Shown one piece after another: positions 26,958 to 35,512 of a stretch of DNA of 64,000 nt. The position numbers and the translations under genes were made by a program. The DNA lies in assembly GCF_014641075.1 (NCBI RefSeq), contig NZ_BMHP01000001.1, forward strand, positions 806,001 through 870,000, given 5' to 3'. This stretch comes from Paenibacillus nasutitermitis. GTDB lineage: Bacteria > Bacillota > Bacilli > Paenibacillales > Paenibacillaceae. The notes beneath the pieces are model-generated. The model made no database searches and had not been told where the DNA came from. It worked only from the letters and a program-made list of their open reading frames with translations. The stretch's first letter is position 1; each line of letters opens with the position of its first letter.

Positions 26958-28226
26958 TTGCCTGCTTATAAAAAATCGATTCAAAAAAAAGCATTGAAAA
27001 ATGCTCACTTTGAAGCTTTCAGTTCTACGGTTTTTATTAATTTGCTCCAAGGTCCTTATTTAACGGGCTACTTATTGTATCTTGGGGCTAATGCCGGGCA
27101 AATCGGCATGATTATGTCAATTCCGCTTGTGATGAATGCGTTTATTGTTATCTCCGCTTTTTTTATGGAGAAATATACAAACCGCTATCGAATATCTTTT
27201 ATCGCGATCCTCATCCATCGCAGCTTATTGTCAGCTTGTGGACTGATCCCCTTTGTCGTTCCTAAAGAGTGGTGGGTACCGGTTTTTTTGATTCTGTATT
27301 CGGTTCTTAGCTTTTCCGGATCATTTTCATCCGTACCATTTACGACATTATTTACTGACCTGGTGCCAACCAAAGTACGCGCCAAGTATTTGGGACATCG
27401 CTTCACGCTATCTGGAATAGCTGCAGCAATCACGATGCTGACAGCTGGTTGGTTGCTGGAACGGTTAAATCAATCCGCGGGATTCGCCCTGCTTTTTATC
27501 ATCGGATTCCTTATAGCCATTATAAATATTACTTTTATTGGGAAATACCCGAACCTCCCACATATACCTTCTGAAAACGGGCTATCCCTGCAGCATCTAT
27601 TAATACCATTTCGTGATTCCAGCTTTATTAAATCGATTATGTTCGTATCTATTTGGATTATGGCGCAGGGCAGTACGATTTCTCTTTTCAGTTACGTGAT
27701 GTTGGATATTATGAAAATAAATTATGAATGGCTGGGCATATCAAATACCCTATTGGCCATCGTGTCGATTGTCGCTTTTTCCATTTGGGGGAAATTAAGT
27801 ATCAAGTGGGGAGCGCGAAAGCTGCTCTTATGGGTTTTTCCACTCAATGCGCTATCAATTATTTTCTGGGGACTCCAAGACTTTACACCTGTCTCCGTTA
27901 TGCTTATTGTTGTCTACAGCTTTTTGGGCATAAGCATGGCAGGCTTTGGGCTCCTTGTTTTCAACTTCGTAGTGAGTCATGCTCCTAAGAGGGATCTTCC
28001 GATATATTTTGCTGTTTATGCTTCATTAACCGGTCTGTTTGGATTTTTTGGACCGCTGATAGGGGGCCTTATTTTTGATCACATTAAGACTTGGCCGCTC
28101 TGGTATCAAGAGTATGGTTTGCTGGTTTGCATCGGATTCTTGATGTTACTTGGTTCGTTAACTCTTGCATTTCGCATATTTAATGTGAGCCGAGTCCCAA
28201 AATCAATTAAAAACTCTGAGCCCTGA
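26958..28226 (+). CDS. MFS transporter
   Basis: A carrier of about 422 residues with 10-12 predicted membrane helices (for example FINLLQGPYLTGYLLYLGAN, LLFIIGFLIAIINITFIG, VMLIVVYSFLGISMAGFGLL). The first-half loop MEKYTNRYRISF occupies the position of the conserved MFS basic loop. TTG at 26958 is preferred because AGAGGA ends 9 bases upstream; TTG 26949 leaves no spacing. It probably exports or imports a sugar or a pathway intermediate for the 14-27 kb cluster. The gene is AT-richer than the genes before it, so it may have a separate origin. Confidence 0.85.
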   Translation: MPAYKKSIQKKALKNAHFEAFSSTVFINLLQGPYLTGYLLYLGANAGQIGMIMSIPLVMNAFIVISAFFMEKYTNRYRISFIAILIHRSLLSACGLIPFVVPKEWWVPVFLILYSVLSFSGSFSSVPFTTLFTDLVPTKVRAKYLGHRFTLSGIAAAITMLTAGWLLERLNQSAGFALLFIIGFLIAIINITFIGKYPNLPHIPSENGLSLQHLLIPFRDSSFIKSIMFVSIWIMAQGSTISLFSYVMLDIMKINYEWLGISNTLLAIVSIVAFSIWGKLSIKWGARKLLLWVFPLNALSIIFWGLQDFTPVSVMLIVVYSFLGISMAGFGLLVFNFVVSHAPKRDLPIYFAVYASLTGLFGFFGPLIGGLIFDHIKTWPLWYQEYGLLVCIGFLMLLGSLTLAFRIFNVSRVPKSIKNSEP

Positions 28227-28290
28227 AGCAAACCTTAGATCGGATCATAACCTCGTCGAAGATGTCAAATTGCTCGTCCCTCCTAAATGT

Positions 28291-28377
28291 GCGGTCGTGG
28301 CGGAATCGGCAGACGCGCTGGCTTAAGGTGCCAGTGGCAGCAATGCCATGGAGGTTCGAGTCCTCTCAACCACACCA
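28291..28377 (+). tRNA. tRNA-Leu (anticodon AAG) with damaged acceptor stem
   Basis: An 87-base class II tRNA with a long variable arm. The anticodon stem CTGGC/GCCAG (28318-28322 and 28330-28334) leaves the loop TTAAGGT, giving anticodon AAG, which reads CUU leucine codons. The T arm has TTCGAGT and CCA is encoded at 28375-28377. The acceptor strands GCGGTCG and CAACCAC form five pairs but have two C-A mismatches (positions 2:71 and 6:67). G at both 3' positions would make it perfect. It may therefore be a decaying gene. A terminator hairpin follows. Confidence 0.8.
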
Positions 28378-28393
28378 CCCTAAGAATGAATTA

Positions 28394-28431
28394 GCTCTTG
28401 AACTTGTCCTTATGACGGTTCAGGAGCATTT
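28394..28431 (+). terminator. terminator after tRNA-Leu
   Basis: The stem GCTCTTGAAC (28394-28403) pairs with GTTCAGGAGC (28418-28427) with one G-T pair and is followed by ATTTTGCG. Confidence 0.65.
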
Positions 28432-28940
28432 TGCGTAATTGGGATTTGTAAAGTGTTATTCATAACCTGTGCCAATGAATTCTTAGATATATCTGCTTTG
28501 GATCTTGCCCAGACCTCAGAACGCGATTATGAATAGATCTGCGATTTTCTCCGCAACAATCGTTTTCCCGGCTTTCAGATCGAAGTCTGAGGTCGGAAAA
28601 GCCAACAGAGTTTTTAGTGAAACAGCAGCGTTTAAGTTTCCAAATACCCTTAAATTCAGGGTATGCCTGATTTAGAACCCCGGCAGCAAGTAGATGTTGC
28701 CTTCTTTCAGGTCTTTGACGTGGAAGGCAGGTCGAATAAGGGAGACAGTGGCCATGGGGCAAACCGGATTGACGAAACTCACCCTTATGCACGTGCGTGA
28801 AGGAATATGAGACAACTTTGAAGATCGAGGCGATTGCGTGATTCACTTGGTGGTGAGAGGATGGGAATTCAGAACGTGCTGATTAATATCCCGGTTTGTT
28901 CCATAATTATTTAGAATGTATATTTATAATTGTCATGCAA
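28432..28940. other. unassigned stretch
   Basis: About 500 bases with no gene I can support. Minus-strand frames give fragments such as ATVSLIRPAFHVKDLKEGN and FDLKAGKTIVAENRRSI in shifting frames, suggesting a worn-out gene, but I do not recognise the family. Confidence 0.35.
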
Positions 28941-28980
28941 AAAAGCGGCTATTTAGGTTTATTCCTAAGTAGTCGCTTTT
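28941..28980. terminator. terminator-like hairpin
   Basis: A 17-bp stem with two G-T pairs (AAAAGCGGCTATTTAGG at 28941-28957, CCTAAGTAGTCGCTTTT at 28964-28980). Its A- and T-rich ends allow use from either strand; it lies beyond the 3' end of the minus-strand aldolase gene. Confidence 0.75.
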
Positions 28981-29206
28981 CTATAGTGGCAGTCCATATA
29001 TGTAGCAAGCATCAGTGAATGGATATTTTTTTCAGAAACTTTGAAATGTATCAGACAATTCTAAGGTGGCACCGTTGGTCCGGGTTGAAAGCCTGTCACG
29101 AGATGAAGGGGAATGACTCCTTGATGCATAATTTGCCTTCCTATTGTCTAAGGGTTAGTCTCCTATGCCACTGAAGGGGTACTTCAGGGTGGAAAGCAAA
29201 CGAGCA

Positions 29207-30085
29207 TCAGATCAATTTAAGCTGCAGCATGCATTGCTTGACTTTATCTTGAGCGGCTGAATCAAGTTTAATGTTGTAATCGGGACCGAAACCACCCTCA
29301 AAACCAAGTAAATTCATTGCATACGTAAATCCGTTGAACACGCCTACACTGACGAATGTATTCCGCAGCAAGAGGATATCATCCAAACATTGGCTTGCCA
29401 TCTTCTGGTCTCCAGCAGCTAAACTTGTATATAATCGCTTGTTAATCGGTGTGGTACATGCAAACATGCCATCCAATTGCTTCGTTAAACCATATCCATA
29501 GGCCACATCAAATACATCCAGTCCGCTGAACAAAACGTCGAAATTCGTACCATTCTGTTGCTGTGTCCGATGTAATTCTCTTGCTGTAGGCAGGTCTCCG
29601 GTTTTGATGCCGACAATATTGTCCAACTGCATCAACTGTGTTGCAGTGCTGACTTCGATTTTCGTTTTGGTTACCCCAGGTAAATCATACATGTATACCG
29701 GAAATTTCGAGGAAGCAGCAATCTGCTCAAAAAATCTTTGGACCTCGCTCTGGTTCATGCCGAAATAAAAAGAAGTCGTTGCAACCACGCCGTCAATTTT
29801 CAAGTCTTTCAAACTATTAATGCGATCCAACACTCTTTCGATGGAATTGTCCATCACACCCACAAACACGGGGCAATCTCCCTTGGCTGCATCCACAGCA
29901 ATTTGGGCGACTTTGGCGTACTCACTGTTTTTGACAGTGGGTTGATTGCCCATCGAGCCCATGACTAACAAGGCGGCAGGGTCTGCAGTGAGTTGGTCCT
30001 CCACATGCAACTTCAAGCTCGATACGATCACATTACCCTGTTCGTCTAGTGGTGTTCCAATTGCGGGATAAAATCCGTCTCTCAT
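29207..30085 (-). CDS. DapA family class I aldolase, second copy type
   Basis: A 292-residue TIM-barrel lyase of the dihydrodipicolinate synthase family. The GSTGE-type motif is altered to MGSMGNQ (about 42-48). Tyr133 in YMYDLP and Lys161 in VGIKTGD are the expected catalytic tyrosine and Schiff-base lysine. It differs strongly from the aldolase at 5686, so it is not a recent duplicate. The altered substrate-binding motif suggests a different 2-oxo-acid substrate. AAGGAGATTTTGACAA precedes the ATG. A GntR-type operator (30399-30411) lies upstream with about 310 bases of apparently dead sequence between. The two GntR regulators are encoded further upstream on the same strand. Confidence 0.88.
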   Translation of the reverse strand: MRDGFYPAIGTPLDEQGNVIVSSLKLHVEDQLTADPAALLVMGSMGNQPTVKNSEYAKVAQIAVDAAKGDCPVFVGVMDNSIERVLDRINSLKDLKIDGVVATTSFYFGMNQSEVQRFFEQIAASSKFPVYMYDLPGVTKTKIEVSTATQLMQLDNIVGIKTGDLPTARELHRTQQQNGTNFDVLFSGLDVFDVAYGYGLTKQLDGMFACTTPINKRLYTSLAAGDQKMASQCLDDILLLRNTFVSVGVFNGFTYAMNLLGFEGGFGPDYNIKLDSAAQDKVKQCMLQLKLI

Positions 30086-30100
30086 TTGTCAAAATCTCCT

Positions 30101-30398
30101 TCAATTTATATTTATCATTATTTTATATTTCAGCGGCAAATGGATAGCTTCAAGGTTGTCAAGGTTATCCACTAGTATCCAGCGCGAATCCAAGGCAGAC
30201 CGAGTGCTTCTTCGTTCCCTTCGCGCATATAACGGGCCGTTGCTGGGGAACAAATGATTTGAGTGCAGTGAGCTGCTGAAATTGATAGGCCATGCCAATA
30301 AATGTTGAATGCCAAGCAAACCACTGCCAAGATGAGGTACACAATTAGATCGCTGCATCGTCAGTTATTCGCCTCACCTCTCCATGAATAGAGATAAT
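30101..30398 (-). other. leader region of the minus-strand aldolase gene, with a possible dead gene
   Basis: An 85-codon minus-strand frame is open here but has no ribosome binding site. A second frame gives ARYMREGNEEALGLPWIRAG and a stop soon after. I do not recognise either. Treat this as a non-functional insert between operator and aldolase gene. Confidence 0.35.
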
Positions 30399-30411
30399 AT
30401 GGTCTAACCAA
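30399..30411. promoter_or_regulatory. FadR/GntR-type operator, site 3
   Basis: ATGGTCTAACCAA, a 5-3-5 dyad of the same class as the sites at 5060 and 5624. It lies between the minus-strand aldolase gene and the divergent response-regulator remnant and could control either. Confidence 0.6.
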
Positions 30412-30523
30412 TATTAATGTATCATGGAGATAAATGGGGGTCAATTAATTTTTCTTTTGCGGATCAATTGATTTGATTCGGCCCGGTTTCTATGAGACCT
30501 TTCTTTAAGAGAGGGGCTTGCTT

Positions 30524-30880
30524 ATGATAAAACTGATGATCGTCGATGATGAGCCAATTATTCGCAAAAATATAATTTCAGCCCTAGATTGGCAGGAGCA
30601 TGGCATCGGTTGTTGCAGAAGCAGTGGTTGGCATCGAGGCGCTCGAGAAGATTACGGCTTTACGGCCGGATATTGCTCGAATCGATTGTCCTCAGGTGTC
30701 CCAATTCAGCCCTCTTTACGACACAAGACGAACAATTTATTTGGCTGATTGCATCCAACAAAGCGGAGAACAGTGCTGTTTCGGAGATTTGCGAGCAGAT
30801 CGTCACATCCTTGATGAGCATTCTCGACATCGAAGTCACGATAGGTGCTTTGTATTTTCGCTTCACAAGCATGTTCTCCA
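30524..30880 (+). pseudogene. YesN-like response regulator, multiply frameshifted and truncated
   Basis: After GAGAGGGG the frame reads MIKLMIVDDEPIIRKNIISA and LDWQEHGI, the start of a receiver domain. It then jumps to the next frame, VVAEAVVGIEALEKITALRP, just before the phosphorylation aspartate. A third frame carries DEQFIWLIASNKAENSA and IVTSLMSILDIEVTIG, resembling the middle region of AraC-type response regulators. The phospho-acceptor region and the DNA-binding domain are missing. No partner kinase gene is present next to it. Confidence 0.7.
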
Positions 30881-31099
30881 TAGTGGGTTATTGTCATAAC
30901 GAAGAGGGGGGAAGGGGGGCTTTATCGATGAGTTCGTATGTGAAATACCGATCAGGGCGAAGTATGCGGGCTGCCTTGCATATGAAATGAATGCCGACGA
31001 ACTGCGAATGAAAGTGAACGGTATCCTGTTCCCAATCGGTTGGAGAAACGAATACGCTTAACAAGCGACCTTGCGCTTCGTATCGACTATCGCGCCTGT

Positions 31100-31801
31100 T
31101 TAATAAAGACCTTTCATAATAATTTCTTTCAACGGGCTTAGATGTTTCACCATCGTTTTTTTGGCGCCTTCCAAATCCATCTGCTTAATGAAATGAACGA
31201 TTTGCTTATGCTCGACCAAAGTATTTCCATATCCTTCCGGTATGGACATCCTGCTCTCCCTGACCTCATGGAAATATTGGGTGATCACTTCGCTCAACTC
31301 GTAGAAAGTTTGATTGCCTGTCATTTTGAACAGCTTACGATGAAATTCGATATCTTCTTCCATAATAGGTAACTTCAACTTTATCGCCTTTTCCATCTGT
31401 TCTATTCTAGCATCCATCTCTGCGAACTCAACGGCCTCAGGTTTTGAGTTCAATCTTCTAATAATCAATTCAAGGGCCGACAGCTCCAACATAACCCGCG
31501 TTTCCAATAGCTCCAGCATTCTGGAGCGGTCCCGCGACCATCGGAACGAAAACTGGTTAACCAGATGGTGTAACGAAGATTCATTAACGATGATGCCATC
31601 TCCTGGTTTAATCCGCAGCACGCCTACGGCCTCCATCGCTTGTAACGCTTCGCGCACAACTGTCCGGCTTACTCCGACCAAACTAATAATCTCCTTCTCG
31701 TTTAAGAATCGATCTCCCGGCTGCAGTTGATGATCCACAATATGCTTATGAAGCTTCTCGATTACGATATCCTTCAAGCTCATCCGCTTCAATGGTTTCA
31801 T
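31100..31801 (-). CDS. FadR-type GntR transcriptional regulator (second of tandem pair)
   Basis: A 233-residue repressor-like protein. The N-terminal winged helix-turn-helix contains GDRFLNEKEIISLVGVSRTV and REALQAMEAVGVL; the C-terminal all-helical FCD ligand-binding domain has the spaced histidines of a metal/ligand site (EDIEFHRKLFK, LVEHKQIVHF, MVKHLS). It overlaps the upstream regulator by four bases (ATGA), so the two are co-translated. FCD regulators usually sense carboxylic acids or sugar acids, which matches control of 2-oxo-acid aldolase genes. The four TGGTnnnACCA sites in this window are the likely targets of one or both. Confidence 0.9.
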   Translation of the reverse strand: MKPLKRMSLKDIVIEKLHKHIVDHQLQPGDRFLNEKEIISLVGVSRTVVREALQAMEAVGVLRIKPGDGIIVNESSLHHLVNQFSFRWSRDRSRMLELLETRVMLELSALELIIRRLNSKPEAVEFAEMDARIEQMEKAIKLKLPIMEEDIEFHRKLFKMTGNQTFYELSEVITQYFHEVRESRMSIPEGYGNTLVEHKQIVHFIKQMDLEGAKKTMVKHLSPLKEIIMKGLY

Positions 31802-32487
31802 TCCTCAACCTTCCTCCCGTTTAAATGCATTTTCAGCAAATGTATCGCGCCTTCCTTGTCCTTCTCCTGCAGTAACCGAACGATGTTGCGATGCTGTTGA
31901 ATCGTGTCTTGCCTTCGAAAAAAGATTCCGACCTTTAACTTGCCTGTGTCTATCCAATGGAAGTACTTATTGATAACATCAGTAAGTTGAAAAAATAACG
32001 GGTTGCGCGTTAAACTTAGCAACTCGCGGTGGAACAAATAATCCAGCTTGATAAATTCACTAAAAGTTAGTGAATCCTGTTCAGATTGTGTAATTATACT
32101 ATATAATCGTTCATAATCCGAAGCTTCTGCCTGTTCGATGATGGACTCTACAGAACCCTGCTCCAACAGAACCCGGAACTGCAGCAGTTGTTCGGGATTG
32201 TCCTCATCCTGCTGCCAAACGCCCATCATTTCATGGAACAATACGGAGAAATTGGGATTTGTAAGGAAAGTCCCTTTTCCCTGCCGCTTTATAATTAAGC
32301 CTAAAGCTTCTAGCGTGCCGAGCGCTTCCCGGATGACAGGACGACTAACTTCCAATTGCTCCGCGAGAACTCTCTCAGGAGGTAATTTGTCTCCTGATTT
32401 AAGTCCGTTGTCGGCGATATACCCTCTAATTTTATTGCCGACCATCCGGCTTAACATTTGATATTCGTCTTGAGCTATTGGTTCCAT
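31798..32487 (-). CDS. FadR-type GntR transcriptional regulator (first of tandem pair)
   Basis: A 229-residue protein with winged helix-turn-helix (GDKLPPERVLAEQLEVSRPV, REALGTLEALGLI) and an FCD domain (KLDYLFHRELLSL, TIQQHRNIVRLL, LLKMHLNG). I start at the ATG at 32487 because AAGGAGTGAGAAT directly precedes it; a longer frame from 32511 would place the site inside the gene. A TGGTnnnACCA palindrome 35 bases upstream suggests autoregulation. It shares fold but little sequence with the partner encoded next, so the two may respond to different ligands or form a heteromeric switch. The latter is speculation. Confidence 0.9.
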   Translation of the reverse strand: MEPIAQDEYQMLSRMVGNKIRGYIADNGLKSGDKLPPERVLAEQLEVSRPVIREALGTLEALGLIIKRQGKGTFLTNPNFSVLFHEMMGVWQQDEDNPEQLLQFRVLLEQGSVESIIEQAEASDYERLYSIITQSEQDSLTFSEFIKLDYLFHRELLSLTRNPLFFQLTDVINKYFHWIDTGKLKVGIFFRRQDTIQQHRNIVRLLQEKDKEGAIHLLKMHLNGRKVEE

Positions 32488-32521
32488 ATTCTCACTCCTT
32501 AATGATATCATCTATAGTAAC

Positions 32522-32534
32522 ATGGTAATACCAA
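32522..32534. promoter_or_regulatory. FadR/GntR-type operator, site 4 (autoregulatory)
   Basis: ATGGTAATACCAA, identical in core and spacer to the site at 5060. It is immediately upstream of the tandem GntR genes. The remaining 290 bases up to 32829 hold no gene that I can see. Confidence 0.65.
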
Positions 32535-32829
32535 TAATTTATACACAAAGAATATCCATTTACTATGCCATGTGGAATCATCCTATCAACTAATTCCTTG
32601 TATTTATCATTTGTTGAAGCATTAGACCAGGCGGTCTCGCTTTTAAAATTTGAATGACCTACCCATTGCCGAATGATTGACTATATGAAGTATCCTTGTT
32701 TTCTAAGACTTTGTGAGCCTCTTTTTTTAAATTCCCAATATTTACAATACTTGTTATAATGGAAAGGCAGTCACCAGGATGTTAGATGTACGATTACTGG
32801 ATGTAATAATCAACAAATTTGGAGGTCAG

Positions 32830-33440
32830 ATGATAAGGAAGTTAAATTACACAAAACCAGTCATAACCGATCTACATTATGATAAACCGGAATGGATTAC
32901 GAACGAAGTTATTCGGAAGGAATTCATATGTCTATCTTTCGAAACTGACACACAAGAAGTTGAATTATTTTTAATCCATCTATTTGGTTTCAACCAGATC
33001 AATGTGGATCAATCGATTCAACTGTCTTTCGATGAATTGTTTAAGCAAGACGAAGTCGCTCTTTCTGGTGGGATTGCTTTCTTTGAAGATGAGAAAAAGT
33101 ATGTTTTGCCAAGCTGCTGCTGCGGACTAGAAGATTTTCTGAAGTAATTAATGCGATAACAAAAAAACAAAGCCCATGGATGGGACATGATCCTGCGCCA
33201 TGTATTACATATAACAACTTACAAGTATTTGTTTGGCCTGATGATCCGGAAGCGATCGGAAGAAATACAAATAATTGCATCCAATATTCGTATCCAGAAT
33301 TACTCGAAAGTCTTGATGAAACTCGAAAAGATGTACAAAGTTTTATTGAAGGGCCATTATTTAATTGGATTGAAAGGAAAGATAGTGAAATTGCAAATAC
33401 GATGAGAGATAAGATGAAGAAATGGATAACGAAGACTTAA
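32830..33440 (+). pseudogene. unknown protein gene, single-base frameshift
   Basis: ATG 32830 follows GGAGGTCAG and encodes about 100 residues (LNYTKPVITDLHYDKPEW, later YVLPSCCCGLEDF) before a premature TAA at 33145. Directly downstream, one base out of frame, the sense continues (EVINAITKKQSPWMGHDPAP, VFVWPDDPEAIGRNTNNC) to TAA 33438-33440, giving a product of about 200 residues. The break lies in the run GATTTTCTG at about 33133-33141; one more T would restore the frame. I do not recognise the family. The acidic, soluble, aromatic-rich sequence resembles small immunity-like or SMI1/KNR4-like proteins, but no motif proves this. Confidence 0.6.
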
Positions 33441-33470
33441 ATTGATTTTGAATATACAAGGAGAATGCCT

Positions 33471-33644
33471 GTGACCCAATACAATGCTTCTGACATGATG
33501 CGAGCTTATGCAGAATATGCCTTAGATCTCGCGGAACAGTTAAAAGTAAACTTGGATTTCTCGGAAGAAAGTTTAATGGACTTGAATCACATTAGGCCCT
33601 TCTGCTCAAGATATTCGGGGAAGGGGCTAGATGATAACGATTAA
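33471..33644 (+). CDS. small protein, 57 residues, possibly the N-terminal part of a lost gene
   Basis: GTG 33471 follows AAGGAGAATGCCT, a good site, and encodes a helical segment (YNASDMMRAYAEYALDLAEQ, then NLDFSEESLMDLNH) and a short tail. The tail after NHI looks random, so the gene may once have been longer. It overlaps the next start by 14 bases. Function unknown. Confidence 0.45.
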   Translation: MTQYNASDMMRAYAEYALDLAEQLKVNLDFSEESLMDLNHIRPFCSRYSGKGLDDND

Positions 33645-33969
33645 ACTATTGTTTGTTTGCAGTAGAAATAAATGGAGAAGTTTAACAGCAGAGAAGATTT
33701 TTGAACAATTCAATATTTATGAAGTAAAATCAGCAGGAACGGAAGAGGGGGCAAGAATAAAAGTAAATGCTGGACATATTGGCTGGGCAGATTGGATATT
33801 TGTTATGGAGAAAAAACATGAAAGAAGACTTAATGAAAAATACAGGCAAGAACTGATTGGAAAACAAATAGTACGACTGGATATACCCGATGATTATGGA
33901 TTTATGGATGAAGAGCTGATTGAAATCTTAAAGAGCAGAGTATCTGATTATATGGAAATACCTGAATGA
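33631..33969 (+). CDS. low-molecular-weight protein tyrosine phosphatase-like protein
   Basis: A 112-residue protein whose N-terminus LLFVCSRNKWRSLTAEKIF contains the phosphatase loop C-x5-R-S (Cys10, Arg16, Ser17) and continues with KSAGTE, the next conserved strand of the family. The late IPDDYGFMDEEL supplies aspartates near the usual general-acid position. It is shorter than classical LMW phosphatases (about 150 residues), so it belongs to the small variant group whose activity is not established. It may be co-expressed with the two small genes upstream. Confidence 0.75.
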   Translation: MITIKLLFVCSRNKWRSLTAEKIFEQFNIYEVKSAGTEEGARIKVNAGHIGWADWIFVMEKKHERRLNEKYRQELIGKQIVRLDIPDDYGFMDEELIEILKSRVSDYMEIPE

Positions 33970-34192
33970 AGTAAATAGGAATCGTGATAGGACGTATGCA
34001 GCATGCATGCGTCTTTTTGCGTTTGATTTCTACAATATTCGCCATGAAGTAACAAGAAGTCAAGAAAAGTAAAAAGAATGCAATCGATATAGATAGAGGC
34101 AGACAGGAATAGGAAGGCATGATAGCGAACTGGAAAACAGATGTCATTTTAATTCAATAAAAGGATGTGCTCTTATCATAAATATTCGTGCC

Positions 34193-34438
34193 TTGCTGCG
34201 CAGAATGACGATCTTTCTCAAGCTGATTTTGACTTTTCTCGTGGCGATTGTACCGCTCTTTGTCGTCAGCCTGCAGTTCAACCGAATGGGTGCGGAGAGT
34301 GTGCGCAAAGAAATATGGGGCTCCATGGAGACGCGTCTTCGCTTCGAGAGATCCGAATTGCTTAACATGAATATGGCTCTGTACATGCCGGAGGAGCAGG
34401 TTCTTGGTCCCCTGAACCAATACCGGACCTGGTTCTGA
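34193..34438 (+). pseudogene. N-terminal fragment of a YesM-like sensor kinase
   Basis: The frame RRMTIFLKLILTFLVAIVPL, then FVVSLQFNRMGAESVRKE, is the first membrane helix and start of the sensor region of a YesM-type histidine kinase, but it stops after about 81 residues (TGA 34436-34438). No kinase domain follows. The upstream codons AINIRALL lack an ATG, so even the start seems mutated. It may have been the partner of the dead response regulator at 30524, but that is conjecture. Confidence 0.55.
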
Positions 34439-34477
34439 TGATTCTTATGTAGTGAAAAATCTTATCATGAAGAGGGA

Positions 34478-34711
34478 CTTCATCAGAGTGAAGCATGGGA
34501 TATACCGGCTATGATGAACCAGATTAAACTCAGTACCTATATCAATGAGTGTATACAGACTGGATTTCGGATGGAAAGAGTGGTCGAAGATGTGGTTCTG
34601 CCAGAGCATACTGAACCAGATCATCCAATGAGATGGTACTCGCTTGAAAAAGCATCACTCATTCCTCCTGCATTTATTGTGAAATGTTCCAAACCTCAAA
34701 TCGTAACCTGA
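34478..34711 (+). pseudogene. C-terminal fragment of a class I SAM-dependent methyltransferase
   Basis: The frame EAWDIPAMMNQIKLSTYINE, then IQTGFRMERVVED and MRWYSLEKASLIPPAFIVKC, matches the end of small-molecule methyltransferases (GF.IERV near the last helix; RWYS..KA..IP..FI.K as the closing strands). The SAM-binding N-terminal two-thirds are missing. Confidence 0.6.
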
Positions 34712-34774
34712 CACACTGTTGTCATCTTACGTGTTATATACTGATGTCAAAAGTATATAAAGGAGCGAATGGCC

Positions 34775-35404
34775 ATGAGCAAAAAAATAGAATATAAAAA
34801 AGATTATAAACATCTTTATCTGCCAAAAAGCATTCCGGTTATTATGGATGTCCCTGAGATGCCATTTATGATGATTGAGGGTACAGGTGATCCAAATGGA
34901 GAGGAATTTGCCCGAGCGACAGAAGCATTATATAGCTTAAGCTACGCGGTTAAAATGTCCTATAAAAATGAAGATGTACCTGTGGGTTACTATGAATATA
35001 CCGTTTTTCCGCTTGAGGGAATTTGGGACTTAATTGATAAAACAAAGCCGGCGACAGACAAAAATAATCTGAAATACACCATTATGATACGCCAGCCAGA
35101 CTTTCTGACTGATGAATTATTCATGAAATTTGTGGAGCTGACCAAAAAGAAAAAGTCAAATCCCTACCTTGATCATGTAACATTCGGTAAAATTACGGAT
35201 GGCTTATGCTGCCAGGTGATGCACACAGGAAGTTTTGATGATGAACCGGAAAGCTTTGCGAAGATGGAGGAATATTGCAAGGACAACCGCTATGTTCGTT
35301 CTGATTTAACCCACAGGGAAATTTATCTGACCGACCCGCGCAAGACTGAAATGCTGAAGATGAAGACAGTTCTAAGATTCCATGTAAAAGCAATAATGAA
35401 CTGA
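34775..35404 (+). CDS. GyrI-like small-molecule-binding domain protein
   Basis: A 209-residue cytoplasmic protein of the GyrI-like (SOUL/AraC effector-binding) family. MPFMMIEGTGDPNGEEFARA at the start, VGYYEYTVFPLEGIWDL in the middle and DHVTFGKITDGLCCQVMHTG later are the family's typical strands, with the conserved Glu/Trp ligand pocket. There is no DNA-binding domain. Start ATG 34775 lies 9 bases after AAAGGAG (ATG 34769 lies too close). Members bind or hydrolyse small hydrophobic compounds. It is monocistronic and followed by a bidirectional terminator. Confidence 0.85.
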   Translation: MSKKIEYKKDYKHLYLPKSIPVIMDVPEMPFMMIEGTGDPNGEEFARATEALYSLSYAVKMSYKNEDVPVGYYEYTVFPLEGIWDLIDKTKPATDKNNLKYTIMIRQPDFLTDELFMKFVELTKKKKSNPYLDHVTFGKITDGLCCQVMHTGSFDDEPESFAKMEEYCKDNRYVRSDLTHREIYLTDPRKTEMLKMKTVLRFHVKAIMN

Positions 35405-35465
35405 TCACCTAGATCTTGCTTCTGAAAGGCAATGGGCATTGATGCGCCGCTGATGAAAGCAAAGC

Positions 35466-35498
35466 AAAAAGCCGTTAGAATAACTCTAGCGGCTTTTT
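35466..35498. terminator. bidirectional terminator
   Basis: The stem AAAAAGCCGTTAGA (35466-35479) pairs with TCTAGCGGCTTTTT (35485-35498), with one mismatch-type pair. It separates the convergent GyrI-like and P-type ATPase genes. Confidence 0.85.
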
Positions 35499-35512
35499 GA
35501 GTACTTACATTA

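Noticed and set aside
28460..28846. Minus-strand ORF of 128 codons after tRNA-Leu
   Set aside because: No ribosome binding site, an unusual His/Arg/Cys-rich composition and no family features. At best a worn gene in mixed frames.
29063..29100. AAGGTGGCACCGTTGG resembling a T-box riboswitch core
   Set aside because: The match to the AGGGTGGNACCGCG core is only partial, no specifier hairpin or antiterminator is visible, and no plus-strand gene follows.
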